A stretch of 64,000 nt of DNA from an uncultured Oligoflexia bacterium (GCA_913058265.1 CAJXPQ010000011.1:1-64000); one strand, 5' to 3'; shown: positions 1 to 9,330, numbered from the stretch's first letter. The notes: a model not told the origin generated them from the letters alone. A program made the numbers and translations.

Positions 1-49
1 ACGAGATAGCGTAGCGTCTCGTGGGCTCGGAGATGTGTATAAGAGACAG
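1..49. other. Illumina Nextera P7/i7 adapter sequence (non-biological)
   Basis: ACGAGAT (end of P7) + AGCGTAGC (8-nt i7 index, matches N709 as I recall it) + GTCTCGTGGGCTCGGAGATGTGTATAAGAGACAG (Nextera read-2/mosaic end). Confidence 0.98.
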
Positions 50-613
50 TTCTGGCACTGTATACATACCCCATAGATGTGAGGCGAGGAGAATATCCTG
101 TAAAGTCATCGTTTCTGATTTGTAGAAGGGCTCTAGATGGAGAAGAATCTCTTCATTCAAAATAGAGTTTAGATTCTTGATAAATAGGGCTTTGTTTTTA
201 ATAAGATCTTTAAACGAGCCTCTTTTTGCTTCTTTTTTCTGCTGAAAGTAGGCCCTAGACTCATCATTAAATTCAGGTGTCCACATCCAATAAGGCATCG
301 CTAACGAATGTACTTCTATTCCAATTCTTGAAATTAGAAGGTCTAATGATGCTATGTTTGAAACAATATTTTTAGTTCTAAGTTGATTCTCCTTATCTAA
401 TCTAAGAATAATCTCTAAGCTTTCATTGCTCTTCTCACCATCAGGATACTCTACAATGGGCAACATCTTTACTCCCATAAGCTCTATAGGTGTATTTTCG
501 TCATTATAGTCTAGAACAGTAGATTCGAAGGGAACCTCCAGAAAGCCAGCAACCATTCTGATTCGAACACAAAATGGGCAATGAACGTATTGATACAGTT
601 TTATATAACTCAT
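50..613 (-). CDS. grxB: Glutaredoxin 2 (GrxB-like), 3' truncated by contig end
   Basis: Minus-strand translation starts MSYIKLYQYVHCPFCVRIRMVAGFLEVPFESTVLDYND...; CPxC motif and GST-N-like fold; frame stays open to base 50 (…TLQDILLASHLWGMYTVPE). Absent from the ORF track because there is no stop. Confidence 0.8.
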
Positions 614-715
614 TGTATTTATTATATAATCAATTAAAGTTTAATAAAAGTTATTTACTAACCTGTTGAAATTAGGTTATCAAAAGAACAAAAGACGTCA
701 AACTCTACGTACTTT

Positions 716-724
716 TGCTATAAT
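716..724 (+). promoter_or_regulatory. Extended -10 promoter (TGCTATAAT) upstream of the A-type carrier gene
   Basis: TTTTGCTATAATAC 36 nt upstream of the ATG at 760; weak -35. Confidence 0.55.
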
Positions 725-759
725 ACAAAGATATATAACTCTTAAAAAGAAGAACAACT

Positions 760-1092
760 ATGAAAGCTATTGTAAACGTAACAGAAAAAGCAATTGAACA
801 AATCAAGACGATCTATGCAGCAGAAAATGCTAGACCAGATCAAGGTCTAAGGTTAGCTGTTGTTGGTGGCGGATGCTCTGGTCTTCAATATAAAATCGAG
901 TTCTCAGATAGAAAAGATAAAGACAATGTCATCGACTTACGTGGTGTGAATGTCCTTGTTGATCCAAAGTCGTCAATATACTTGAAGGACGTTGTATTAG
1001 ACTTTAAAGATGGTCTAAACGGAAAGGGTTTTGTTTTTGAAAATCCAAATGCAACAAACACTTGTGGTTGTGGCGAATCCTTTTCAGTTTAA
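760..1092 (+). CDS. A-type iron-sulfur carrier (HesB/IscA/ErpA family)
   Basis: GGGCSG...NTCGCGESFSV conserved three-Cys pattern; 110 aa. Confidence 0.9.
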   Translation: MKAIVNVTEKAIEQIKTIYAAENARPDQGLRLAVVGGGCSGLQYKIEFSDRKDKDNVIDLRGVNVLVDPKSSIYLKDVVLDFKDGLNGKGFVFENPNATNTCGCGESFSV

Positions 1093-2631
1093 ATGAGTAT
1101 TTTCTTAGAAAGCTTAAAGTTCGAATCAAACTGTTTTCATATTACAAGTAAGATTATTAAGCTAAACGGTCCAGATGCTGCTCAGTATTTAAACTCTCAA
1201 ACCACAAATAATATAAGTAAAATTGAAATAGGTAAGTTTCAGATTAACTCTATTTTGGACCTGTCGGGTAAGCTGATTTCTTCTTTTATTGTCTGTAAGG
1301 AAAGCGAGAGTGATTTAATTCTTATCCTTGATGAATCAACTTTAGAGTCAACCATTGAAAGGCTTGAAAAGTTTCATATATCTGAAGACTTTGAAATAAG
1401 CACAGAAGATAAAAAATATTATATTGAAACAAATGCAAAGAGTACAAGTGGATATAGCGGAAGTTACTTCTTTGAGGGTGATAGAGTTTTTTGTGATGAA
1501 TCGAATCAGAAAACAGTCTCAGCGGACCAGATAAATATCCTGCGAATTATGACAGGTGTTCCATCTTTTGGATCTGAAGCTAAGCCCGGTGAACTAATCA
1601 ATAATACGCTTCTTGATAACCTGTCAGTGGATTATACAAAAGGTTGTTATCCCGGTCAGGAAACAGTGGCCAAGATAGATACACGCCGAGGAGCCGCTTA
1701 CAAACCAGTTCTTTTTATTACAAATGCCACTTATAATATCTCTATTGGAGATACTTTGAAAGTTCGAGGTAAGAAGATTGGAACTATTTTAAATCTAGTA
1801 ACTCTGAAGGATCAATCATATTTAATGGTAAGCATGGGAAGGGAGTATCGAATTGATAAAAGCCTTGTTGAAGACTGTGCGGTTAATGAAATCTTCCTTT
1901 CAGGAACAGTTCATTACTACCCATATATAGCGACAACAAAGAAAGATAAAGCGGTTGAACTTTACGATTACGCAGTCGAACTTTTTCACAATAGTCTTTA
2001 TGATCAGGCGATATCCTACTTTGAAAAAGCCATGATCTGGAATCCTAATTTTGAAGATGCTTATGAGAGTCTTGGTGTTCTGTATGGGCGTTTAGAGAAT
2101 TATGATAAAGCTATTGAGTTAATGGAGAAATTAAAAACTATAAATCCAAAGTGTATGATGGCCTTTACAAACCTTTCTCTTTATCACATGAAAATTGGTA
2201 ATATTGATATTGCAGAAAAGTATAAGGCGGATGCGACTATTCTGAACTTTAATATTTTGGGTGATGAAGCAGAAAGAAAAAATAAAGAACGAGAGATTGA
2301 GCAAAGACGACTAGTTGAAAGAGATCGTAGGGAAGGAATGTTCCAACAGGTTCTAGAGATGGATGCCGACGATGCTATGGCAAACAATGGTATGGGTGAA
2401 ATTATGAACGAAAAAGAACGTTATGATATTGCTGCAGAGTTTTTTAAGAAAGCCATTGAAACAGATAAGAAGTATTCTGTTGCATACCTGGGAGTTGCGA
2501 AATCACTTTATAATCAATCCAAGATAGAAGAGTGCAAAACTTTTTTAAAGCTAGGAATTGAAGTTGCTAGTAAGAACGGTGACCTAATGCCTGCCAATGA
2601 AATGCAGAGTCTACTTCAAAAGATATCTTAA
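1093..2631 (+). CDS. YgfZ/GcvT-like folate-binding domain fused to C-terminal TPR repeats
   Basis: KGCYPGQETVAKI YgfZ signature; C-terminal repeats such as YDQAISYFEKAMIWNPNFEDAYESLGVLYGRLENYDKAIELMEKL. Confidence 0.8.
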   Translation: MSIFLESLKFESNCFHITSKIIKLNGPDAAQYLNSQTTNNISKIEIGKFQINSILDLSGKLISSFIVCKESESDLILILDESTLESTIERLEKFHISEDFEISTEDKKYYIETNAKSTSGYSGSYFFEGDRVFCDESNQKTVSADQINILRIMTGVPSFGSEAKPGELINNTLLDNLSVDYTKGCYPGQETVAKIDTRRGAAYKPVLFITNATYNISIGDTLKVRGKKIGTILNLVTLKDQSYLMVSMGREYRIDKSLVEDCAVNEIFLSGTVHYYPYIATTKKDKAVELYDYAVELFHNSLYDQAISYFEKAMIWNPNFEDAYESLGVLYGRLENYDKAIELMEKLKTINPKCMMAFTNLSLYHMKIGNIDIAEKYKADATILNFNILGDEAERKNKEREIEQRRLVERDRREGMFQQVLEMDADDAMANNGMGEIMNEKERYDIAAEFFKKAIETDKKYSVAYLGVAKSLYNQSKIEECKTFLKLGIEVASKNGDLMPANEMQSLLQKIS

Positions 2632-2652
2632 TATAAAAAATAACCTCAAAAA

Positions 2653-2681
2653 AAAAGCCTCGTGGGTTAGACGAGGCTTTT
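2653..2681. terminator. Bidirectional intrinsic terminator
   Basis: AAAAGCCTCG-TGGGTTAGA-CGAGGCTTTT hairpin with A tract on the left and T tract on the right, between a + CDS and a - tRNA. Confidence 0.85.
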
Positions 2682-2698
2682 CAAAATACTAAGAAAAA

Positions 2699-2773
2699 TG
2701 GCTGGAATGGAGGGATTCGAACCCACGACCAATAGATTAACAGTCTACTGCGCTACCACTGCGCCACATTCCA
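2699..2773 (-). tRNA. tRNA-Asn(GTT), CCA encoded
   Basis: Reverse complement TGGAATGTGGCGCAGTGGTAGCGCAGTAGACTGTTAATCTATTGGTCGTGGGTTCGAATCCCTCCATTCCAGCCA; complete cloverleaf. Confidence 0.95.
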
Positions 2774-2946
2774 GAAATCTTAGTAAGGTAATTTATAAAT
2801 CTTCATAAAGAATCTGTCTAGAATTTTTTTAAAAAATGGGTCTAAAAGCTTGAAATAAGGCTTTAACCCATAAAATATCTAAGTAAATCGCTCAAGTACC
2901 CGATAAGTTCTATGAAATCCAATAATTTATTGGAAATGAGGTAAAG

Positions 2947-3591
2947 ATGCTGGGACCAATTGGTTCAGAAATCATGAGAATATTTAGGCTATTAAGCCCC
3001 GATGAGATTGACCGCTATATAGTAGATGATAAGGTTGGCAGGATTGAAGGCAATATGGCCGCAGGTGGAGAAAGTATTGCTTTTGACGATGGACACCCGC
3101 AATCAAATCAATATTCGAAAAATAAGGATAAGCTCTCTGAAGAGCATAAGGCAGAGATAATACCTTTTTCTGAGCATCAGGAGAAAAAGGCAGCTCAGCA
3201 ATACCTGGATGAGAGTGAGAGGCTTTCTGAGGATACTGCTGGTGATAGCGATAGAGATCGTAGTCTGGCGGCCCAGGAAAAGGCTCAACGAGTAGTGGCC
3301 TCAGCAAACGACCTATCTTCTATTGGAGTCTTATCAGGCAGTTCTATACGGCAAATTGAGAAAGACCGTTTGGAAAAAGAAAATAAAAAGAAAGATTCAG
3401 CAACAGTTTTTCTCATAAAAGAACGACAAAAAATGAGAGAATCTAAGCAGAAGCTGTCTGAGCAAACAGCTTTAAAGTTATACCAGACAAACGCATCTCA
3501 AGAATTTCATGAACAGTCGGAAGATGATCTGTTGGACGAAGATAGTCCAAATGATTTAAGAGGAATTCTAATTAATAAGAAACAATATTAA
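2947..3591 (+). CDS. Hypothetical highly charged protein
   Basis: 214-aa ORF with upstream GAGGTAAAG; charged, low-complexity composition; no family recognised. Confidence 0.6.
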   Translation: MLGPIGSEIMRIFRLLSPDEIDRYIVDDKVGRIEGNMAAGGESIAFDDGHPQSNQYSKNKDKLSEEHKAEIIPFSEHQEKKAAQQYLDESERLSEDTAGDSDRDRSLAAQEKAQRVVASANDLSSIGVLSGSSIRQIEKDRLEKENKKKDSATVFLIKERQKMRESKQKLSEQTALKLYQTNASQEFHEQSEDDLLDEDSPNDLRGILINKKQY

Positions 3592-4604
3592 AACGGAATT
3601 GCTACTACTTCTAAATTCTCTTTAAGATTCAGACTTGCAATGAGCTTTGTTGGTAAATAGACTTTGTCATTATCAAATTTAGCAATAGTTCGAACTGCTA
3701 CAAATGGATACTTTTCAGATTTAAAACTAATTAGATACTCTTTTGGGCCAATGTCTTTTTCATCTAGCGAAAGCTTACCAGAGACTTGATTCTTAACCAG
3801 TTTAATATCTTTAAGATTTGCTCTGTAGTGTGGACCACCATCAAAAGGGTCGACTTCGTTCGTGTAGTTAAAGCCAATTTTTTCAAGCATATTCTTTACA
3901 GGCTCGGTATCTTTTCCAACTTTACCGACTGCATTTCGAGCTTGATAGGGTAGGAGAGTCATATAAATATTTTCTGAAGGGTAAAGGCTTAAAATAAACT
4001 CTTTATTATTTCTACTAAGTAAATCAGCCTCGTCATAGTTCATATTAAGGAACTGCCTGCCAATCGCTTCCCATAAAGGAGATTTTCCATCGTTATCAAA
4101 TGGAGGCATTAATTCAGAATGAATCACGGGCTTAAATCTTTCAGGGTATTGGGCCATATAAAGAAAGCGCACAAAAGAGATTTGTTTACCAAGCTTATTG
4201 GGATTGCCTCTATAGTCTGGGTGAAGAACGAGCCCACCAATTTCAGTGGGTCCATTTGTCTCTAGACCTAGTTTAAGCGTTCCGTGAACAAAGCCTGTAT
4301 TAATTGTTTGAGAATATTTGTGCTCGCTTCCTACAGATAAGTAAAAGTGAGGTTCCTTCTCAGTTCCATGTTGTGCATGAATCATGGACACACCAATTAC
4401 TGTATTGGTACTAAGGTCTTCAAGTACAAAATAATAATAATTATCTTCAAGGTCCTGACTAGGGTGCTCAAAGCACTCAAGTGATCTTTTAACTTTACTG
4501 GTAATGATATCTAGGTTGTGAGGAAGGTTTAAAAAAAGAACTTTTCCACTTAGATCATACAGATCATTTATATCATTAATAGAAACACTTCTTAGAATAA
4601 ACAC
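3588..4604 (-). CDS. astA: Arginine N-succinyltransferase family (AstA-like)
   Basis: GPTEIGGLVLHPDYRG, SPLWEAIGRQFLNMNYDEADLLSRNNKEFI, VDPFDGGPHY motifs typical of AstA. Confidence 0.9.
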   Translation of the reverse strand: MFILRSVSINDINDLYDLSGKVLFLNLPHNLDIITSKVKRSLECFEHPSQDLEDNYYYFVLEDLSTNTVIGVSMIHAQHGTEKEPHFYLSVGSEHKYSQTINTGFVHGTLKLGLETNGPTEIGGLVLHPDYRGNPNKLGKQISFVRFLYMAQYPERFKPVIHSELMPPFDNDGKSPLWEAIGRQFLNMNYDEADLLSRNNKEFILSLYPSENIYMTLLPYQARNAVGKVGKDTEPVKNMLEKIGFNYTNEVDPFDGGPHYRANLKDIKLVKNQVSGKLSLDEKDIGPKEYLISFKSEKYPFVAVRTIAKFDNDKVYLPTKLIASLNLKENLEVVAIPF

Positions 4605-4621
4605 TTACACCTCATCGTGAA

Positions 4622-5422
4622 TTATAAAGACAGTTTAATTCTTTCTAAAATATCTAATAATTCGTCATTTGTACATGCCACTGGAATTGATAGCGCATTG
4701 GTCTCTTTAGAGGAAAGAATACCATTTTTTGCTAGATCGGCCTGTGAAAGGGTCTCTTTGAAAACTAAATAACGGTATATTCTCGTAATATGCTGTTTAT
4801 TCTCTAGGAACTTATCAATGATTTTAAAATCAATACTATTCTTTCCTTCGTTTTGCTCACCATCTATAACATATTTTAAGTAATCAGCTAAGGCAGCATA
4901 GAAAGTAGTTTCAATGTTAGTTTTACTTTGTGGCGCTATTTCCTGAACCAGAATCAAATTCGAAAAAATATTTCGTGAAGCTAGTATAATATTTTTATGC
5001 TGACTTTGAAGGTGTTGAAAGTAGTAAAGGTTTTTTCCATCAACGCCAATAAGATAGTTTTCCTCGATCAGGTAGCTCATATGATCGTTAAGCTGAATAT
5101 CGATGCTAGCACTTTTCATAATGTCAGTTTCAGAGAAGCTAATAAATTCGTGGGACTGTCTTAGTAGAGTGTATTCTTCCTCATTTAAAAGGTATGCATT
5201 TGGCAGTGATAAGTCGTAGCTCTTATTTTGATGCTGAATAGAAACGGGGTGATTGTGTCCAATAAATGGTCTTTCAGAATTTAATCGAAGGTCATAAAAA
5301 AAAGTGGACTCTTTAGTTTGGATAAATGGACCGTGTCCATAGGCCGAGGGAAGTAGCAACTTATTTGCTAAATTCACCTTGCTTGTATTTGACCATAGCT
5401 TGTCATTTAAACTCTGTGTCAT
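4622..5422 (-). CDS. Shortened class III aminotransferase-like protein (probable pseudoenzyme)
   Basis: 266 aa; N-terminal YGHGPF...FYDLRLNS...GHNHP, central LIEENYLIGVDGKNLYYFQH and C-terminal SIPVACTNDELLDILERIKLSL resemble class III aminotransferases; catalytic Lys segment not apparent. Confidence 0.5.
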   Translation of the reverse strand: MTQSLNDKLWSNTSKVNLANKLLLPSAYGHGPFIQTKESTFFYDLRLNSERPFIGHNHPVSIQHQNKSYDLSLPNAYLLNEEEYTLLRQSHEFISFSETDIMKSASIDIQLNDHMSYLIEENYLIGVDGKNLYYFQHLQSQHKNIILASRNIFSNLILVQEIAPQSKTNIETTFYAALADYLKYVIDGEQNEGKNSIDFKIIDKFLENKQHITRIYRYLVFKETLSQADLAKNGILSSKETNALSIPVACTNDELLDILERIKLSL

Positions 5423-6119
5423 GAATCTCTACCTACTTGCATTTATAAACCTAACAGTTGATAATTACTCTATGTCCGATAATATTAAAGATCAAGAAAT
5501 GTCAGATTTTAAAGTAAAGATTGAAGCCAAAAATTTTGAGCAAGCCCAAAAATCATTGTCGGACTTAAACCTTTCTACCGAACTCGATCTATATTATCAA
5601 AGCTTTATTAAATATAATGAGGGTGATCTAGTTAAGTCTCGACAGCTTTTAGAGCAATCAATGGCTCAGGGGTATTATAATTTCGAATCGATTAAGGCTT
5701 TAAAGGTATTAAAGTATGATTTGAATATTAACAGCGTTGAAGCTGAGAATGATTGGACAGATCAATTACATCTAAGCCTTAAAACACTTCCGATAGATGT
5801 TATGTTATCTGTAATTTCGATTATGGCCTTGGCGATAGGTTTTTTATCTATCAAAAAGATGTTTAAATCGGTTCTGATCTCGGCTCTGATTTTAGCCGCC
5901 TTTAGTTGGTTTACATACGATCTATCTAAGAAGGATATTTATCTCTCGGGTGAAGAGGTGATTGTAAGAAACGGTCCTTCAAAGATTTTTGAGGAAGTTC
6001 AAGTACTCTATCCTGGTATGAAATTCATTGTGGAAAAAGAGTTTAAAAATTGGAAATATATTAGTTATCCTAAGTCTCATCGTGGCTGGATTGAAAGAGC
6101 AAAGGTTTTAACATTATGA
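5421..6119 (+). CDS. TPR-like/transmembrane/SH3b-domain protein (BatE-like architecture)
   Basis: Two hydrophobic segments (VMLSVISIMALAIGFL; VLISALILAAFSWF) followed by SH3-like EEVIVRNGPSKIFEEVQVLYPGMKFIVEKEFKNWKYISYPKSHRGWIERAKV. Start may be 5421 or 5472. Confidence 0.6.
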   Translation: MNLYLLAFINLTVDNYSMSDNIKDQEMSDFKVKIEAKNFEQAQKSLSDLNLSTELDLYYQSFIKYNEGDLVKSRQLLEQSMAQGYYNFESIKALKVLKYDLNINSVEAENDWTDQLHLSLKTLPIDVMLSVISIMALAIGFLSIKKMFKSVLISALILAAFSWFTYDLSKKDIYLSGEEVIVRNGPSKIFEEVQVLYPGMKFIVEKEFKNWKYISYPKSHRGWIERAKVLTL

Positions 6120-6766
6120 ACTCAGATGAAAAAAAAATAGCTGAAAACTATCTCAAAGAGAAAGAGAGTCTTGAACAAGACCGGTTAAATATACCAATGC
6201 TAAAGTATTTTTGGCAGGCAAGCCCGCTTGCGACAAATCGTAAAAAAAGTATTCCAAAGTTTTTGAGAAATATAGATGTTTTTAAGCACTTCTCAGATTA
6301 CGAACTGAAAACATTTAGTAACTTTCTTCACAATAGAACATTCGCAAGTGAAGAGATCGTTATAGAGGAAGGTGATGCTGGCTTTGGTTTTTATTTGATT
6401 TTTGCGGGTAATATTGAGGTTTATTCGAAAAGACAAAAGGTCACAGAGGGTGTTACAGAGAACTATCATCAATTAATTACTCGCTTATCCAAATACGAGT
6501 ATTTTGGTGAGTTAGCCTTGCTCGAAAACCAGAGTGCAAGAAATGCAACTGCTGTGTCAAAAGGCACATCTAGTGTTCTCGCAATATATAAGCCAGACTT
6601 AGAAGAATTAATCGATCGTTACCCAGTAGTTGGAGCAAAGCTGTTGCAGGCACTTTCATTAATTGTATCAAGAAGATTTAATCAGGTTACAGAAGAATTA
6701 AAAACGCTTAAAGATAAGTGTTCAAGCTTGGAGTCACAAATTGTCGATAAAAATGTTCAAAACTGA
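6116..6766 (+). CDS. Cyclic-nucleotide-binding-domain protein without recognisable HTH
   Basis: FKHFSDYELKTFSNFL...EEIVIEEGDAGFGFYLIFAGNIEVY...YFGELALLENQSARNATAVS cNMP-binding fold; 216 aa. Confidence 0.8.
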   Translation: MNSDEKKIAENYLKEKESLEQDRLNIPMLKYFWQASPLATNRKKSIPKFLRNIDVFKHFSDYELKTFSNFLHNRTFASEEIVIEEGDAGFGFYLIFAGNIEVYSKRQKVTEGVTENYHQLITRLSKYEYFGELALLENQSARNATAVSKGTSSVLAIYKPDLEELIDRYPVVGAKLLQALSLIVSRRFNQVTEELKTLKDKCSSLESQIVDKNVQN

Positions 6767-7781
6767 CAAATATAAAATGGCATTCTTCGTTCTGATATGT
6801 TTATTTTTTAGCGTATCGTTTGTTATGTTACCAAGAATCGCGATTCCTTTTGGAGTCGCATATGTTTTGGCGCTTATGTTACGTCCTATTCAAAGGATGC
6901 TTTATTCTGTTGAAGTAAAAAAGAAGTTTCTAGCGATTATTATGGTTGTAGGTTCAACATTCTTATTTTCCTATCCCATTGTTCAAGGTGTAAAAACCAT
7001 TACAGAAGAATCCTATAAAATGGAATATTATTTACCGAAGTTGGAAACTTATCTAAGACAGAAGTATGCTTTGTTAAAGTATGAAGTTAAAGAGCGATTT
7101 AACTATGAAATTGAAATGAACCCTGTAGATAAGATTGTTGAGTTTGGTCAGGAAAATACACGGTCAATCTTTGTGTTTCTTCCGAAGATTATTGGATCAA
7201 TTTTGGAGTGGGGTTTGATAATTCCTCTGTTTTTATTTTTTATTTTAAGGGATGAGAGAAAGGTTCGCTTTCAGCTTATGAAAATCATACCCAATAATAT
7301 TGTGGAGAGAATGTATTATCTCTATCATAGTTTCAATACGAAATTCGGGGACTATATTTTTGCAAAGTTTATAGAAGCCACTATTGTCGGGACTATTATA
7401 ACGACCGGCTTATTACTGTTAGGTTACCCATTTGCTTTCTTGTTGGGCCTTCTCGCTGCTCTTACAAATATTTTGCCATATGTTGGACCAATTTTTGGGT
7501 TTATTCCGGCGCTTGTGATCGGGCTTGTTGATCAAAATCCAAATACAACTCTTGGTGCAATGACTTTATTGTATTTAATAGCAAATATCATAGACCTTGC
7601 CCTTGTTTTTCCATTGCTTGTATCTAAGATTGTTAACTTGCATCCCATTATTGTTGTGGTGAGCGTTATTCTGGGTTCCCAGTTTGGTGGTGTTGTTGGA
7701 ATGATCGTTTCAATACCTTTGGCGGCATTTGTAAAATTATTAATTCAAGAAGCCTATATTGAGCTATATGGAAGGGCATAA
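6753..7781 (+). CDS. AI-2E/PerM family permease
   Basis: Multi-TM protein with ALTNILPYVGPIFGFIPALVIGL and HPIIVVVSVILGSQFGGVVGMIVSIPLAAFVKLL. Confidence 0.85.
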   Translation: MFKTDKYKMAFFVLICLFFSVSFVMLPRIAIPFGVAYVLALMLRPIQRMLYSVEVKKKFLAIIMVVGSTFLFSYPIVQGVKTITEESYKMEYYLPKLETYLRQKYALLKYEVKERFNYEIEMNPVDKIVEFGQENTRSIFVFLPKIIGSILEWGLIIPLFLFFILRDERKVRFQLMKIIPNNIVERMYYLYHSFNTKFGDYIFAKFIEATIVGTIITTGLLLLGYPFAFLLGLLAALTNILPYVGPIFGFIPALVIGLVDQNPNTTLGAMTLLYLIANIIDLALVFPLLVSKIVNLHPIIVVVSVILGSQFGGVVGMIVSIPLAAFVKLLIQEAYIELYGRA

Positions 7782-7819
7782 GCTTTGACTGTAAGTTAAA
7801 AAATAGGTAAATTTTTAGT

Positions 7820-8563
7820 ATGAAAACAATACTAATCACTCTCGTTTATATTTTAATTTTCTCGTGTGCTTCTGAGAAGCCTAAGGGGAAAACAGAAGCT
7901 GAAGTTCTGTTTAAAGAGGCCAAAGCCTTGATGAAGGATGAACGGTACCTACTAGCAACTGAAAAAATAAATAACCTTAAAAATCAATATCCATACAGCT
8001 ATTACGCTACCCCCGCAGAACTAATGCAAGCAGATATCTTATTTCTACAAGAGAACTATGTAGACTCAGCTGCAGCATATCTGCTCTTTAGAGACCTACA
8101 CCCTAAACATGAAAGAATAGGTTATGTTGTCTATAAAATTGCAGAGTCTTACTATAAACAGATACCTGAAACGAATGACAGGGACTTAGAGCCAGCTATT
8201 GAGGCAATTAAATACTATGATGAGCTAATAACTAAATACCCTAAATCAAAGCATGTTAAGTCGGGGACTAAGAAAATTAAAGAATGCCGATCCCGACTGC
8301 AAGAAAAAGAACGGTACGTTGCAGACTTCTACTTTAAAACTGAGGTTTATAGTGCTGCAAGATGGCGCTATTTGGACATGCTTAAGAACTTCACTGACAT
8401 TAAGTTAAGATCACACTCTATGCAAAGGATCGTTCTATCTACTTATTATTTAAAAGAGTATGAAAAATGTATCAAATACGCAGATGTTTATTCCCAAAAC
8501 CTTAGAAAGTCAGATAAGAAAGTAGTAACAGAGTATACAAAATATTGTAAAAATAAGATCTAA
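7820..8563 (+). CDS. bamD: Outer membrane assembly lipoprotein BamD
   Basis: Lipobox IFSCAS; TPR-like LFKEAKALMKDERYLLATEKINNLKNQYPYSYYATPAELMQADILF; YYDELITKYPKSKHV. Confidence 0.85.
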   Translation: MKTILITLVYILIFSCASEKPKGKTEAEVLFKEAKALMKDERYLLATEKINNLKNQYPYSYYATPAELMQADILFLQENYVDSAAAYLLFRDLHPKHERIGYVVYKIAESYYKQIPETNDRDLEPAIEAIKYYDELITKYPKSKHVKSGTKKIKECRSRLQEKERYVADFYFKTEVYSAARWRYLDMLKNFTDIKLRSHSMQRIVLSTYYLKEYEKCIKYADVYSQNLRKSDKKVVTEYTKYCKNKI

Positions 8564-8587
8564 ATATATATAATTTAGGAGTAAGCC

Positions 8588-9310
8588 TTGGATAATATGC
8601 GCGCACAAGAAATTTTACAGCAGGCGATAGCTTTATTTTCAAAAAATTCATTAAAAAAGTCATTTTCATTACTTGAAGAGGTGATAAGTATTGAGCCAAA
8701 TCTAGCAGAAGCTCATTTTTATATTGGAAATATTTTTCACATACAAGGACAGCTTGGTAAGGCAGTAAAGGCCTTTAATAAGACCATTGAGCTGGACCCC
8801 ACGCATACTGATGCATCAATAAGCCTATCTGTTATCTTGAACGATATTGGCCGATATGAAGAGGCTCAGAAGGTTTTTGAGAAGGCCAATGCGAAGGTTA
8901 AAGTTGAAGGCGTTCAAGACCCTCATATTAATCGTAAATTCTCTTTAAAGCACTTTGAAATAGCTGAGATGTACTTCTCATATAATCGCTATGACGAAGC
9001 TTTGTTTGACTATAATAAAGCTGCGGCCCTGGATAGTGAGAACCTAGAAATCAGAATTAAAATTGCAAAGGTTTACTCTAAAAAGGGATATATTTCTAAG
9101 TCATTTGATGAGCTAAGAAAGCTTAAAGCAGAGCACCCTGAATATATGCCAGCGCGTGTTGCCTTGGGACTCTTGCATTACGGAAAGGGAAACACTATTG
9201 AAGCTCAAGCGGAATGGCAAAATGCTTTAATGAAGGACTCTAGAAACGAAGAAGTTCTTATGTATTTAAACCTTTCTAGCTCGGCAACAGAAACAAATTT
9301 GCACGTATAA
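8588..9310 (+). CDS. TPR-repeat protein
   Basis: Repeated TPR units (AEAHFYIGNIFHIQGQLGKAVKAFNKTIELDPTHTDA...). TTG start at 8588 or ATG at 8597. Confidence 0.8.
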   Translation: MDNMRAQEILQQAIALFSKNSLKKSFSLLEEVISIEPNLAEAHFYIGNIFHIQGQLGKAVKAFNKTIELDPTHTDASISLSVILNDIGRYEEAQKVFEKANAKVKVEGVQDPHINRKFSLKHFEIAEMYFSYNRYDEALFDYNKAAALDSENLEIRIKIAKVYSKKGYISKSFDELRKLKAEHPEYMPARVALGLLHYGKGNTIEAQAEWQNALMKDSRNEEVLMYLNLSSSATETNLHV

Positions 9311-9330
9311 TTTTTAGAAAATTAAGCATA

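Noticed and set aside
2984-3307. 107-aa minus ORF opposite the hypothetical gene 2947-3591
   Set aside because: Less plausible than the plus ORF, which has an RBS and charged-protein composition; considered shadow, though neither has a recognised family.
5379-5420. Upstream part of the 5379-6119 ORF
   Set aside because: Overlaps the start of the divergent minus gene; ATG 5421 or 5472 is more plausible.
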